64,000 nucleotides of DNA, taken from contig NC_058520.1 of NCBI RefSeq assembly GCF_904849725.1, forward strand, positions 399,045,993 to 399,109,992. Reading direction: 5' to 3'. This document shows positions 1 through 11,170 of the stretch, piece by piece. Position numbers and translations under genes: made by a program. Each line of letters begins with the position of its first letter. Position 1 is the stretch's first letter. Below the pieces are notes generated by a model, which had not been told where the DNA came from, did no database searches, and saw nothing but the letters and a program-made list of their open reading frames with translations. This DNA comes from Hordeum vulgare subsp. vulgare. Taxonomy: Eukaryota > Streptophyta > Magnoliopsida > Poales > Poaceae.

Positions 1-1080
1 CATGGAAGAGTTTAAATATGTATATGTAGAATTTAGAACTTCAATATGTCTTCCAAGAATATTTAGAACTTTCTCCCTTAAGTATGAATATGTAAGATTA
101 CCTCTCCCTCCTGAATCATCACATGTAGATATTGGGAGTAGGTAGGGTGAGACAAGTTTGATCCAATGTAGGCAATAAAACTCAAATAAAATTTTCTATA
201 TCTCTCCCCCTTAATGGTAACACTCCCCCTGAATGTATAGGGTTTGATGTATCTCACCCCAAGGCAGATCTTCCCTTTAGTAGATCTCCTCTTTTGGTAT
301 AAGCATTTAGAAGCTTTGATATATATATATCCCCTTTGGCATTAATTTCCAAAAAGGTTAGAGGGTAAGGTTTCATTGAGAGTAAGGGATCCTAGATTCT
401 TCTCTCTCTGGTAAGGGTTCCTTGAATTCCCCCCTTCAGTATAGATAAGAGTTCCTTGATATATCTCCCCCTTTCAGTTAGGGATCCTAGATGTTTCACC
501 CTCTTATATCGTGGGACCACTGAAGATTTCTCCCCCTTTGAAGTTTTCTCCCCTTGATAATTATGTGAAACCAAGATTATGTCCCCCTTTAGCATAAATG
601 GTAATGATCTATAGGAGTTGAGTAGGTAATAAAACTTGGGATAGCTGAAAAGTTTCTCCCCCTTTGGAAAAATCCAGAAATCCACAAAGATCATAGGGAG
701 TGATAAATTCGGATTCACCGAGGCAAGATGGTTCGGTAGAACCGAGAATGATAGATGGCTTGTGGGTGAAATTGGTTAGACCGATTTTCCCACATCGATG
801 AGACCGAGTTGCAATTAAATTTGAACTTTTGAAAAATTATCCTTTAAAAAAAAAGATACATATCCAAAAGTTTAGAAACATAAAAAGATTTTTTTGAAAT
901 ATTTACATACATATAGATGAGAATTGAATTGTTCCAAGAAAGAGTGCAATTAAAATATGAACCATGCAATAATCTCCGTCTAAATGTTGGGTGGTGACAA
1001 GGTCACCTATATTAGAGTATATTGACTTGAGGAGTCAAGCAAGAATGCTTGATCATAGGTCATACTCATCGTTAAGCACC
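1..1080 (-). mobile_element. Copia-type internal 3' region fragment (minus strand)
   Basis: No long open frame. Between about 200 and 665 the plus strand carries a series of CT-rich tracts such as TCTCCCCCTTTGG. On the minus strand these are polypurine tracts like those that precede a 3' LTR. At 720-810 there are short CGGT...ACCG inverted motifs like those in the Copia LTR at 60804. I infer the pol-to-3'LTR spacer of a Copia element in minus orientation, with its LTR beyond the left window edge. The right boundary is uncertain (960-1080). Confidence 0.5.
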
Positions 1081-1377
1081 GAATGGGGTTGCCATTTTTT
1101 GATTAAGCATTTTAATGTCTTCATATCACACCGCACGATGTTGCTCACGCCTGGGAGGCGGTGTTCCCCTGGGCTGGCCCGGCGCCATAGCTCATCGACC
1201 TCACCGGTCCGGGGAGGACAACGACGCCTATGAAAGCGCGCAGGGTGATGATTTTTTATGTTTAGATATGTTTAAGTGGATTTGGGCTGGCATTTGACAT
1301 GTGTTTTAATGCTTAATTATCATTGCTTGTTATTTTACAAAAGAAATTAAGTATGTGGATAAAAATTTACGTCTAGG
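1081..1377. other. Unassigned spacer
   Basis: About 300 bases. A GC-rich block at 1130-1240 is followed by AT-rich sequence. The open frames here are short and resemble no family I know. No RNA gene was recognised. Confidence 0.3.
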
Positions 1378-1385
1378 GCTGTGTG

Positions 1386-1625
1386 GGGTGCACACGCCAA
1401 CCCAAATGAAAAAACGGACACCAACCTCCGCTCGGCCAACCCAAACGGGCAAAAATCGGAAAAACCGCGTGCTCATTTGGTTCAGTGTGTTGGAGATGCT
1501 AGCAGCGTGTTGGAGTTGCTAGCAGCTCCAATGTGCCGACCCAAATGGACATGCGCTTTGTCTGTCTTTTGTCCATTTGAGTCGACATGTCCGCCCCTTT
1601 TTGCGTTTGGGTAGGTTGTGCACCC
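1386..1625. repeat. Inverted-repeat segment at the Harbinger left end (MITE-like)
   Basis: The start GGGTGCACACGCCAACCCAAA is matched, in reverse complement, by the end at about 1604-1625 (TTTGGGTAGGTTGTGCACCC). The segment is therefore a palindrome of about 240 bp with imperfect arms of about 20 bp. It may be a Harbinger-derived MITE lying beside the larger transposon, or the subterminal repeat of that transposon. Confidence 0.45.
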
Positions 1626-1824
1626 GACATGCTAACGCATTTTCGTCCATGCGGCATGCATCCGAGTTCATAGTCCACATAACTCATAGTTCATTATTAC
1701 AAGCCAAATAGAAGTTAAATTATCTCAAAACAATATCTCATAGTTTTACAACCGAATAAAAATATCTCATAGTTTAGAAGCCAAATAGAAATTAAATTGT
1801 CTCAAATGAAATTGACCAATACAT

Positions 1825-2488
1825 CTATTGGTTGCCAACATGAGTCCATATATGCTCAACCAAATCATCTTGCAGCTGAAGTGAGTTTTCCAATCATGCA
1901 TTTGATGATGAAATTCAGTGAACTGTGCAAACATTATCGCTCCTCCATGCTCAGGCACAACATTGTCAGCCTGAAACTAAAACCCTTGATCGTAGATATG
2001 TTTCGGGCGCTTATCCTCAATGACCATGTTGTGCATGATCACACAAGCTGTCATCACCTCCCACAACTTCTTGGTGCTCCAAATTCTAGCAGGATACCGA
2101 ACGATGCCCCATAGATACCCAAGAACACCAAAGGCATGCTCCACATCCTTCCAAACACTCTCTTGTTCCGCATCAAATCTCTTTTTATTATCTCCTACAG
2201 GGCCAGGGATTGTCTTCACAAGAGTAGTCCACTAAGGATAGATACCATCGACTATGTAGTATCCATTTTTGTACATGTGGACTTTGATCTCAACATTGAC
2301 CTTCGTACTATTGCCTTCCGCAAGTCTTTCAAACACCAGAGATCATTAAAGCACGTTGATATGATTCTGAGATCTGACCATGCCGAAGAAAGAGTGCGAG
2401 ATGCATAGATCTTGTGATGCAACGACCTCAAGTATGATAGTGCAAGCTTTGACATAGCCCCTGTACTACCCCTGCGAGGCAGAAGGAC
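1825..2488 (-). pseudogene. PIF/Harbinger transposase, C-terminal part
   Basis: Read on the minus strand from 2488 down, the translation resembles plant Harbinger (ALP1-like, DDE_Tnp_4) transposases. After the W-K of the interrupted motif come C-P-S-A-x-Q-G, Y-R-G-Y-V-K and S-F-F-G-M. Further on are K-R-F-D-A-E-Q-E, V-W-K-D-V-E-H-A-F-G-V-L, I-V-R-Y-P-A, and M-T-A-C-V-I-M-H-N-M-V-I-E-D. The tail ends Q-L-Q-D-D-L-V-E-H-I-W followed by a stop at 1825-1827. The family cuts and pastes DNA in the nucleus. In-frame stops and frame changes show it is non-functional. The N-terminal half lies beyond the solo LTR at 2494-4230. Confidence 0.8.
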
Positions 2489-4235
2489 AGTTCTGTTGGA
2501 AATATGCCCTAGAGGAAATAATAAATTAGTTATTATCATATTTCCTTGTTGATGATAATCATTTAGTATCCATGCTATAATTGTATTGATTGGAAACTCA
2601 AATACATGTGTGGATGCATAGACAACACCATGTCCCTAGTGAGCCTCTACTAGACTTGCTCGTTGATCAAATATGGTTAAGGTTTCCTAACCATAGATAT
2701 GAGTTGTCATTTGATAACGGGGTCACATCATTAGGAGAATGATGTGGTGGACAAGACATAATCGTAAGCATAACATCTGATCATATTAGTTTATTGCAAC
2801 TATCAATGTATCTATTCCTATAACCATGAGATCATGAAACTCCCTGACATCGGAGGAATGCCTTGTGTGTATAAAATGTCACAATGTAACTAGATGACTA
2901 TAATGGTGCTCTACAGGTATCTCCAAGGGTGTGTGTTGGGTTGGCATGGATCGAGACTGGGATTTGTCACTCCGTATGATGGAGAGGTATCTCTAGGACC
3001 ACACGACAATACAGCATCACAAGAATCTTGCAAGAAATGTGACTAAGGAGTTAGTCACATGATCTTGTATTAGGGAACGAGTAAAGACACTTGCCGATAA
3101 CGAGATTGAACTAAGGTATGGTGATACCGATGATCGAATCTCGGGCAAGCAACATACCGATGGACGAAGGGAACTGCATACGAGATTGACTGAATCCTTG
3201 ACATCGTGGTTCGACCAATAAATATCTTCATGGAATATGTAGGAACCAATACAGGCATCTAGGTCCCGCTATTGGTTATTGATCTGAGAGGTGTCTCGGT
3301 CATGTCTACATGATTCTCAAACCTGAAGGGTCCGCACGTTTAACGTTCGATGACGTTAGAATAGTAATGGGATATGTACATTGGTGACCGAATGTTGTTT
3401 GGAGTTCCGGATGAGATCCTGGACATCACGAGGAGCTCCGGAATGGTCCAGTGGTAAATATTTATATATGGAAAGTCATATCCAGGGTTTCGAAAAATGT
3501 TCGAGATTTTTTGGTATCGTACAGGGAAGGTTCTAGAAGGTTCCAGAGTGGGGCCACCTGCATGGGGACCCACATGTACATGGGTAGTGGGGAAATTCCC
3601 CACACCCCTGGTCTAGGAGCATCAGTGTTCCCCCTTAAAGGAATAGGATCATATCCCGAAATGATAAGATCGAGATCCCTAAAAAGGGGGGTAGTGATTG
3701 GTGGGGAAGGAAAGGAGGGATTTCCTTCCTCCTCCCCCCTTGACCAATGACCCTAGGGGCTTGGAGGGCAAGACACCATCCCCTCCCATGACTATATAAA
3801 TGTGTGGAGGCACAAGGGGGCAATAGACTCTCCTACGACCGCGGCCCTCCTCCCGTCTCTCCTGTTTCTTCCTCGTACATCGTTTCAGAGGTGCTTGGCG
3901 AAGCCCTGCCAGCACTGCGACACCACCATCTCCACCACGTTGTCGTGTTGGTTGATATCCCATCTACTTCTACTTTATATCTTGCTGGATCAAGAAGGAG
4001 GAGACATCATCGAGATGCACATGTGCTGAACGCGACGGTGTCGTCCGTTCAGCGCTGGATCGCGATTGGAACATGAAGAGTACGACTACATCACCCGTGT
4101 TATATACGCTTCCGCTTAGAGATCTACAAGGGTATGTAGATACACTCCCCCTCTCGTACATGTTGACCTCCATAAATTGATCTTGGTGAGCGTAGGAATT
4201 TTTTTGTTTCCCATGCGAAGTTACCCAAAAAGTAC
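2489..4235 (+). mobile_element. Solo LTR, BARE-1/WIS-2/Angela type, with TSDs
   Basis: The LTR runs 2494-4230 (1737 bp). It starts TGTTGGAAATATGCCCTAGA, and its end aligns to the family CCCCAACA end although it is mutated to ACCCAAAA. It is flanked by AGTTC (2489-2493) and AGTAC (4231-4235), a 5-bp TSD with one mismatch. A TATA box (ACTATATAAA) lies near 3790. No internal region remains, so this is a solo LTR left by LTR-LTR recombination. It sits inside the transposase codons for the W-K-x-C-P motif. Confidence 0.88.
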
Positions 4236-4812
4236 TTCCATTGCAGCGCATACAATCTATACTACCAAGCATCCATGAGAAGCCACTACTGGCATTCATC
4301 GCCAACAACCAGGCAGTATCTCCAACATTTGTCTCTCTCAAGTACTCAGGGCCAAGCACTTCAATCACATCCCTGTAGAACTTATACATGGATTCTAGGC
4401 ATGTGGACTCGCTCATATAGACATACTCATCAATGAGATCACTAGGAACTCTGTACTCAAGCAACCAGATAGCTGGAATGCATTTCTGATAAGAGGAGAA
4501 GCCAATCTTTCCAAGTGCATCCTCCTTGTACTCTAACTACTTAACATATCCGACCAAACCTACCGAATACGGTTGAAAACATACCTACCATACAAAAACG
4601 ACGTCAAAATTGGTGGTGTTTGAAGAGCGGATTGGGTGTCTCAAAGTAATCCTTCCAAAAAAGGAAATGGCCACTCTCTTGGTTACGATTCAATGCATGA
4701 GTATGCCTCGGGATTGAGCCCCGGAACAACGGTCGCTACCTACTAAGGTGGTCATGGACGACCAACACAACCACCACCATCTCCTCATTGTCGGATGTGG
4801 AACCATTGGAGT
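4236..4812 (-). pseudogene. PIF/Harbinger transposase, N-terminal part
   Basis: Reading minus from 4812, one frame gives S-T-S-D-N-E-E-M and, after frame changes, F-L-F-W-K-D-Y-F. Then come G-F-S-S-Y-Q-K-C-I-P-A-I, Y-R-V-P-S-D-L-I-D-E-Y-V, E-S-T-C-L-E-S, and E-Y-L-R-E-T-N-V-G-D-T. It ends G-F-S-W-M-L-G-S-I-D-C-M, the conserved Harbinger block that carries the first catalytic Asp. A one-base loss just after the D-C-M codons shifts the frame into W-K, where the solo LTR enters. The extreme N-terminus probably continues beyond the next solo LTR, near 7409-7440. Confidence 0.8.
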
Positions 4813-5884
4813 TGTTAGAGCATATATCTCCATATGTGGTTTTGGTAATTGATGACAATTCCTATGGACTAATGGTTGCCTTAAGTTACATTTATAGGAT
4901 TTGTCCATAGGCACTACTTGAAGTCCATCTGTTGGGTTCAAGGAGTTTATATGATGACCAAGATGGTATTCAAGGTATCATCCAAAGAATGGTCATAGAG
5001 ACACATGGTTGATCAGGATCTCAGACAAAGAGTAAATCAAGATGATCAACACACAAAGCGTACAAGATGTACCGAGAGGGATCAAGTGATCCCATGGTAT
5101 GGTAAGCATTGTCCATTACATGTTTGTGTACTAACCCATGGTCTTCGTGAGAGTTCCATGTGGGGGTTAGGTGTGTTTCCATGGGCTTGCGTCAAAGGGA
5201 AGATCTCATACAACCCATGAAGTATGACGTCAAGTTGTGATCGTCATCAAGATTGCGATGTGCAAGTTCAAGTGGATCAGCACGAAGATATCATGCTTGA
5301 AGCTTGCCGTCCATTGTGGTGGCAATGGACTTGTGAAGATATGCTGAAGAGTGGCTCACCCATAGTGAGTATGGGGGAGAAATCAACTAGTCTTCATCAA
5401 GCCAACACAATCAAGAAAGGTGGTCCATCTTGAGGAAGCCAAGATCATCATCATCTAGCTCAAGAGGACGAGGTGCAAGGTATAGGTTTGCCCTTGATAG
5501 GTTTTCTGTTTAGGATAGATTGATGTACTATCAAGGGGGCTCTCAAGTGAGTAGCTTGATCGTATCATTCGTTGAGAGCTCAAACCATTTGCATCCTTGC
5601 ATCATACTTCTTAGTTCTTGTTTGGCGTTTCTCTTTGTGAGTTTTAGAGCTTATGGTCATCTTCGTGACAAGCTCGAGTTCATCGAAAACGGAGTCCATA
5701 TGCATCTACTATGATGTTTTCGATGTTGGAGTTGTTGCCGGTTCTTCATTCATAGAGGACTCACATCTCTATATCTTTGGCATATTCATAACCGCATGGT
5801 CTTAAGATTTCCTGTCGTCCTGAATCCAACAAGCTTGGGTTTGCTCGATTCGGAGCTCGTATGCGAAAGTTATGGTTGTTTCAG

Positions 5885-6300
5885 TGGCGAGCGGTAGTAC
5901 CGCTGGACCTAGCGGTAGTACCGTTGGACCTAGCGGTAGTACCGCTAGAGTTGGCGGTAGTACCGCTCGCCCTAGCGGTAGTACCGCTGGCTGGCGGTAG
6001 TACCGCCCCTGGTCAGCGGTAGTACCGCTCCAGGAGCTTAGTACCGCTTGCCTAGCGGTTGTTCGTGGACGGACCTTTTTGCGAAGACTTTCTTGGCGGT
6101 GGTAGTGCCGTTGCACTACCAGGGGCCCAGTGGTAGTACCGTTGGGGCCAGCGGTAGTACCGCTGGAGTGCCAGCGGTAGTACCGCTAGCTGGCGGTAGT
6201 ACCGCTGGAGTGCCAGCGGTAGTACCGCTAGGTGGCGGTAGTACCGCTGGAGTGCCAGCGGTAGTACCGCTGCAGCCAGCGGTAGTACCGCTGGAGCTCG
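5885..6300. repeat. Palindromic minisatellite, GCGGTAGTACCGC units
   Basis: About 17 copies of GCGGTAGTACCGC (some degenerate), spaced roughly 20-25 bp apart. Each unit is an inverted repeat with 6-bp arms around one central base. The array ends about 40 bp before the LTR TATA box. Short open frames through it are artefacts of the repeat. Confidence 0.92.
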
Positions 6301-6877
6301 GGCAGAAAGTGGGGGTAATGGTCTGATTCCTTCCCCCACTATATAAAGGGGGTCTTCTTCCCCCTTGGTCTCACCTATCTGTTGAGCTCTTGTTCTACCT
6401 CCACTGTTGACATTCTTAGAGCTTGATTACTCTCAATCCCTCCAATGATTCTTGCTTGTTCTTGAGGGAAAAGAGAGAGGAGATCTAGATCCACATCTCC
6501 ACCAATCACTTTCTCCTCTATGTGAGGGGAACCCCTTGGATCTTGATCTTGGAGTTCTTTGTGAGCTCCTTGTTCTTCCTCTCATATTTCTCCATAGCTT
6601 TTGTTGTTGTGGAGGGATTTGAGTGTGAGGGACTTGACCACTTCGTGTGTTCTTGCCATTGCATTAGTTGCATCGGTTTGAGTTCTCCACAGTGATACGT
6701 GGAAGTGAGAAGTTGAGAAGCTTACTACCTTTGGTACTTAGTACCCTTGATATTGTTCTTCGTGGATGCTTTGGCGTCCTAGAAGCTTGGTGGTGTCTCG
6801 GAGCTCAATCATTGTGGTGTGAAGCTCCGGGAAGCGTCGGGGTCTCCAATTAGGTTGTGGATATTGCCCCGAGCAAA

Positions 6878-6990
6878 TTGTACGGGTACTGGTAACCGCC
6901 CCCAAGGGTTGCCACGTGTACGGGTTCGGTGACCGCCCCCAAGGGTTGCCATTTGTACAGGTTCGTGACCGCCCTCAAGGGTCCCTTAGT
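6878..6990. repeat. Short tandem repeat in LTR, about 36-bp unit
   Basis: Three imperfect units with the pattern TGTACGGGTTCGGTGACCGC followed by CCCCAAGGGTTGCCA lie in the transcribed part of the LTR, downstream of its TATA box. Confidence 0.7.
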
Positions 6991-7608
6991 GGAATCACGT
7001 CATCTTGCATTGTGCGAGGGCGTGAGGAGATTACGGTGGCCTTAGTGGCATCTTGGGGAGCATTGTGCCTCCACACCGCTCTAACGGAGATTAGCATCCG
7101 CAAGGGTGTGAACTTCGGGATACATCATCGTCTCCCCGTGCCTCGGTTATCTCTTACCCGGACCCTTTACTTATGCACTTTACTTTGTGATAGACATATT
7201 GTTTATTGTAATATATCTTGTTATCACTTAGTTGTTTATCTTGCTTAGCATAAGTTGTTGGTGCACATAGGTGAGCCTAGTTGTTTGTAGGTTTTGTGCT
7301 TGACATATTAAACGATATTTTATTCCGCATTTGTTCAAGCCTAAACCTTAATTATTTTAAAGCGCCTATTCACCCCCCCCCCCTCTAGGCGACATCCACG
7401 TCCTTTCAGGCGTTGCATAGGAAATTGTGGAAAAAGAACTACTCGTCACAGTCCATTTATACCTTTAGGGCAAACCGTCGAATTGCTTGTGGGTTTCGTT
7501 AGAGAATCTCGTGGCGAAGACATGCTCCCTTCCCCTCAACCACGTATTATTCCTGCCGGTGTCTGACGAGCATGGCAGCATTGGGGAAGAAACTCGTGTG
7601 GCCTGGCG

Positions 7609-9140
7609 GTGAGTGATACGTCCATTTTGCATCATGCTTTTATGTCGATATTTATCGCTTTATGGGCTATTATTACACTTTGCGGTACAATACTTATGCG
7701 TTTTCTCTCTTATTTTATAAGGTTTACGTGAAGAGAGAGAATGCCGGCAATTGGAATTCTCGTCTGAAAAAGGAACAAGTTTGAGATACCTATTCGGCGC
7801 AACTCCAAAAGCCGTGAAAATCAACGAGGAATTATTTTGGGTTTTATAAAAAATACTGGGCCGAAGAAGTACCGGAGGGGAGCCACCAGGAGGCCACAAG
7901 CCTGCGAGGCGCGGCCTGCCCCCTGGTCGCGCCTGGGTGGCTTGTGGGCCCCCTGTTGCCCCTCTGGCTCCCATCTTTTGCTATAAGGAGGGTTTCATTC
8001 TAGAAAAATCAGGAGGAAGCTTCCGGGAAGAGACGCCGCCGCCACGAGGCGGAACTTGAGCAGAACCAATCTAGAGCTCTGGCAGGGCCGTCCTGCCAGG
8101 AAACTTCCCTCCCAGAGAGGGAAATCGTCGCCATCGTCATCACCAACACTCCTCTCATCGGAGGGGACTCATCTTCATCAACATCTTCATCAGCACCATC
8201 TCATCTCCAAACCCTAGTTCATCTCTTGTAACCAATCTCCGTCTCGCGACTCCGATTGGTACTTGTAAGATTGCTAGTAGTGTTAATTACTCTTTGTAGT
8301 TGATGCTAGTTGGATTACTCAGTGGAAGATCATATGTTCAAATCCCTAATGCTATTCAATACCTCTCTGGTCATGAATATAATTATGCTTTGTAAGTAGT
8401 CACTTTTGTTCCTGAGGACATGGGATAAGTCTTGCTATAAGTAGTGATGTGAATTTGGTATTCGTTCGATATTTTGATGCGATGTATGTTCTCTTTCCTC
8501 TAGTGGTGTTATGTGAACGTCGACTACATGACACTTCACCATTATTTGGGCCTAGAGGAAGGAATTGGGAAGTAATAAGTAGATGATGGGTTGCTAGAGT
8601 GACGGAAGCTTAAACCCTAGTTTATGTGTTGCTTCGTAAGGGGCTAATTTGGATCCACTAGTTTAATGATGTGGTTAGACTTTGTCTTAATACTTATTTC
8701 GTAGTTGCGGATGCTTGCGAGAGGGGTTAATCATAAGTGGGATGTTTGTCCAAGTAAGGACAGCACCCAAGCACCGGTCCACCCACATATCAAATTATCG
8801 AAATAGCGAACGCGAATCATATGAAGATGGTGAAAGCTAGCTTGATAGAAATTCCCATGTGTCCTCGGGAGCGCTTTACCTCACATAAGAGTTCATCCAG
8901 GCTTGTCCCTTGCTACAAAAGGGATTGGGCCATATTGCTGCACCTTTGTTACTATTGTTACTTGCTACTTGCTACGAATTATCTTATCACACAACTATCT
9001 GTTACCGATAATTTCAGTGCCTGTAGAGAATACCTTGCTGAAAACCACTTGTGAGTTCCTTCTGCTCCTCGTTGGGTTCGACACTCTTACTTATAAAAGG
9101 GACTACGATAGATCCCCTACACTTGTGGGTCATCAGCGAG
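7609..9140 (+). mobile_element. Solo LTR, Gypsy-like (TGATACGTCC...GGGTCATCA), with TSDs
   Basis: The LTR runs 7614-9135 (1522 bp), starting TGATACGTCCATTTTGCATC and ending CACTTGTGGGTCATCA. It is flanked by GTGAG (7609-7613) and GCGAG (9136-9140), a TSD with one transition. These termini are typical of abundant Triticeae Gypsy or unclassified LTR families. No interior is present. It interrupts the promoter-side part of the Harbinger transposon. Confidence 0.82.
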
Positions 9141-9440
9141 GTGGTGATGGTGGTGATGTGAGAAGGTGGCATGCTGTGGGGGAGGTATGTCGGTGCGATC
9201 TGCTAGTGGGGGCACCGAAATTGGGCGGCGGTGGCAAAGGGGTGGGGCGAGCGGGGACTCGCTGGTTGACTGGGGGGAGGAGAATGGACTATGCGCCATT
9301 GACTGGCGGGCTAGGATGAGGAGTAGGTGGGTGTCACCTGTCTGCCACATGTGTGCACAAATGAGGCTCGAATTTGGGTCAGAAATGGATTAATGGAAAG
9401 ATGAAAAGCGGACACACATCCATTTAGGTTGGGGAAGTGA

Positions 9441-9869
9441 TAGGAGCCGGACTGATGACCGAAACTTTCGGCGAGTCCAACGCCAACCATTGATTTGTTT
9501 TAATGTGCACGGCCAGATCTCCTTTTCTCCTCCCTCCCTACACGTTTTGTTCCTCCTACCTCTCGACTCCTCGAGGGAAAAACAAATCTGGGAACCACCG
9601 CCGCACCGAACCCCCGCTGACCCCACCCCTCCCCAGCTATGGATGACCTCTCCGCGGGCCTAAAAGCTCACCCCTGCTCCATTCTCACTCTCGGGGGCAG
9701 CCACGGTTCAGAAAAATGGCATCTCTCGGGGGCAGTCGCACGCCATCGGAGCTGGCTGGGGCTGGGCGCCATGGATGCAGCTCTACCATCCGCGCTTGCC
9801 ATGGATGGATCTCGCACTCGCCGTCCGTGCACGCCATGGAAGCAGCTCCGCCTCGCTGACGCATGGTGG
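9441..9869. other. GC-rich unclassified repeat, left part
   Basis: No gene is recognised. TTCGGCGAGTCCAACGCC near 9470 is loosely matched, in reverse complement, by GGCCAACGCGCCGAA near 10780. The stretch 9441-10819 may therefore be one element with weak terminal inverted repeats. Several short ATG frames here have no family resemblance. Confidence 0.35.
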
Positions 9870-10345
9870 ATGTAGCAACAAATCTGTCGATAGTAGCAAA
9901 ATCAAAGGATAGTTGTAGCAAAACCATCTCACCGGAGTCGCCGGTCTAACCTTTGGCCTGATTTATGTAGCAAAAAAATATGTTGGTGGTAGCAAAATCA
10001 AAGAAGGGTTGCAACAAAACATCTTGCCATTTGTATAAAACAGTGGTTGTAGCAAAATAGTGGTTGTAACAAAACTTTCCGCTAGTTGTAGTTTTTTTCG
10101 TCGCCGGTTGTAGAAAAAATCAACGATGTTTGCAACAAAAATCATCATCCTCGCCGTGACGGGCGTAACTCCGCCGTGAATGGATATAGCAAAAGGTTAA
10201 CCAGACGTAGCAAAAAGCCATAGCGGTTGCAACAACAAAATTCGTTGCCGCCATCGCACCGTTCGTAGCCTCAATCTTCTCTGGTTCTAGCAAAATCGAA
10301 TGACGGATGTAACAAATGGTTTTGCGGGTTGTAGCTGCACAGCAT
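9870..10345. repeat. Degenerate GTAGCAAAA / TGCAACAAAA motif array
   Basis: About 17 copies of a short motif, variants of GGTTGTAGCAAAA and GTTGCAACAAAA, at irregular 20-40 bp spacing. Each is separated by unrelated short sequence, so this is not a simple satellite. The array lies inside the 9441-10819 GC-rich repeat. Confidence 0.75.
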
Positions 10346-10503
10346 GCCGATCTTAGCATTCCACTACATGTAGCAGCTCCAGTGCACGTCGTTTACCATC
10401 GTTGTAGCTCGTTGGTTGAAGGTGACGAAGCATGTGGCAGCGTCTTGTAGCAAGCGATTGGAGAACGATGCCATGCTCGCGGCAACTAGAATTAGAGGAG
10501 TAG

Positions 10504-10600
10504 AGGTTGTCGGCTTGGAGGAGGAGAGGTTGTAGGCTTGTAGGAGGAGGAGGGGTTGTCGGCTTCTAGGAGGAGGAGGAGGGGTTGTCGGCTTAAAAGA
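10504..10600. repeat. GGTTGTCGGCTT + (AGG)n tandem repeat
   Basis: Four units of GGTTGTCGGCTT followed by purine-rich AGGAGGAGG. The open frame on the other strand, rich in Pro and Ser, is a by-product. Confidence 0.75.
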
Positions 10601-10819
10601 GTAGGAGGACGACCAAGTCATGCGTAGCATGAAGCGGCACGAGGTGTGGCTAGGAGCTGAGAGATTTGGGAGCGGGGAAGAAAGAGTGTGAGATGGCAGA
10701 AGATAAGGCAGTGAACGTGGCTCCTTCCAACAACCAGTGAAAAGCGCGGGTGCGGGAGCGGCCGGTCGAGCGTTCGGCCAACGCGCCGAACCTAAATATT
10801 AACTTTAAGTTATTGCGTT
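10601..10819. other. Right part of unclassified repeat, next to Gypsy LTR
   Basis: A GC-rich end (10740-10793) is followed by a short AT-rich spacer up to the Gypsy LTR. GCGTT (10815-10819) would be the left TSD of the Gypsy array, but it cannot be tested because the other end of the array is missing. Confidence 0.3.
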
Positions 10820-11170
10820 TGTCACGTAGTTCTCAACCTAGCTAGGTCGCAGCAATGTAGTCGTGTGTGATTCCGCCCAACCACCCTCACAACAACTAAC
10901 AGAGGAATCCGAAATTACAAGTCTCGGCCGAAGCCGCCATCCAAACAGCGAAGTCTAACAGAAGGATAACGAAAGTATTTAACGACAAGCCCACTCTGGG
11001 CCGGTATTCCACTTGGACCGGTTTGCGTTGTGAATGGGCTGTCGTCCTGGGCCATCGGAGGTTCCTGCGCTGGCGTGCCTCTTCTCTGAATCCCTTCATC
11101 AACAAATTTGTTAGTCGTCGGTGTCTTCAGAGACTCCTGGATTGCCTCCGACGTACTCGCACTGCTGACA
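10820..11170 (-). mobile_element. Gypsy chromovirus array: left (3'-most) LTR
   Basis: 351 bp, from TGTCACGTAG to GCACTGCTGACA on the plus strand. It is homologous to the middle LTR (19219-19515 plus 36570-36622) and the right LTR (39517-39852). The following bases TTCCCCCTCCTT (11171-11182) are the complement of the polypurine tract AAGGAGGGGGAA. The element is therefore on the minus strand and this is the 3' LTR of unit 1. Confidence 0.85.

Larger units (their letters stand above)
4808..7413 (+). mobile_element. Solo LTR, family with TGTTAGAGCATATATCTCC start, with TSDs
   Basis: The LTR runs 4813-7408 (2596 bp), starting TGTTAGAGCATATATC and ending CTCTAGGCGACATCCACG followed by TCCTTTCA. 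It is flanked by GGAGT (4808-4812) and GGCGT (7409-7413), a TSD with one mismatch. It is homologous at both ends to the LTR at 15793-18345. It holds a palindromic minisatellite at 5885-6300, and a TATA box (ACTATATAAAGG) near 6340. The end sequence is common in Triticeae Copia elements; I leave the family unnamed. No coding interior is present. Confidence 0.85.
1378..9440 (-). mobile_element. PIF/Harbinger DNA transposon, interrupted by three solo LTRs
   Basis: The element is defined by a minus-strand ALP1-like transposase in two recognisable pieces (1825-2488 and 4236-4812). The left end at 1386-1625 is rich in CCCAAA/TTTGGG motifs, and the right end near 9400-9440 has related CCAACCTAAATGGA sequence. 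Both outer limits are approximate because I could not read clean terminal inverted repeats or a 3-bp TSD. Three LTRs (2494-4230, 4813-7408, 7614-9135) inserted later, each with matching or near-matching 5-bp duplications. Without them the transposon is about 2.2 kb. The transposase has stops and frameshifts, so the element is dead. Confidence 0.6.

Noticed and set aside
1000..1240. Possible 5S rRNA or tRNA gene in a GC-rich patch
   Set aside because: Compared by eye with plant 5S rRNA box sequences and tRNA A/B boxes; no match.
3679..3963. 94-codon Arg/Gly-rich frame
   Set aside because: It lies on the antisense strand of a solo LTR promoter region with GC-rich low-complexity sequence, and no family match is seen.
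5885..6300. Regularly spaced short palindromic repeats resembling a CRISPR array
   Set aside because: The repeats are 13 bp with 8-15 bp spacers that are themselves repeated, and the block lies inside a plant LTR with a TSD. It is a minisatellite.
6048..6339. Open frames of 92-95 codons on both strands with Val/Pro/Leu repeats
   Set aside because: Both are translations of the palindromic minisatellite, and neither has family resemblance.
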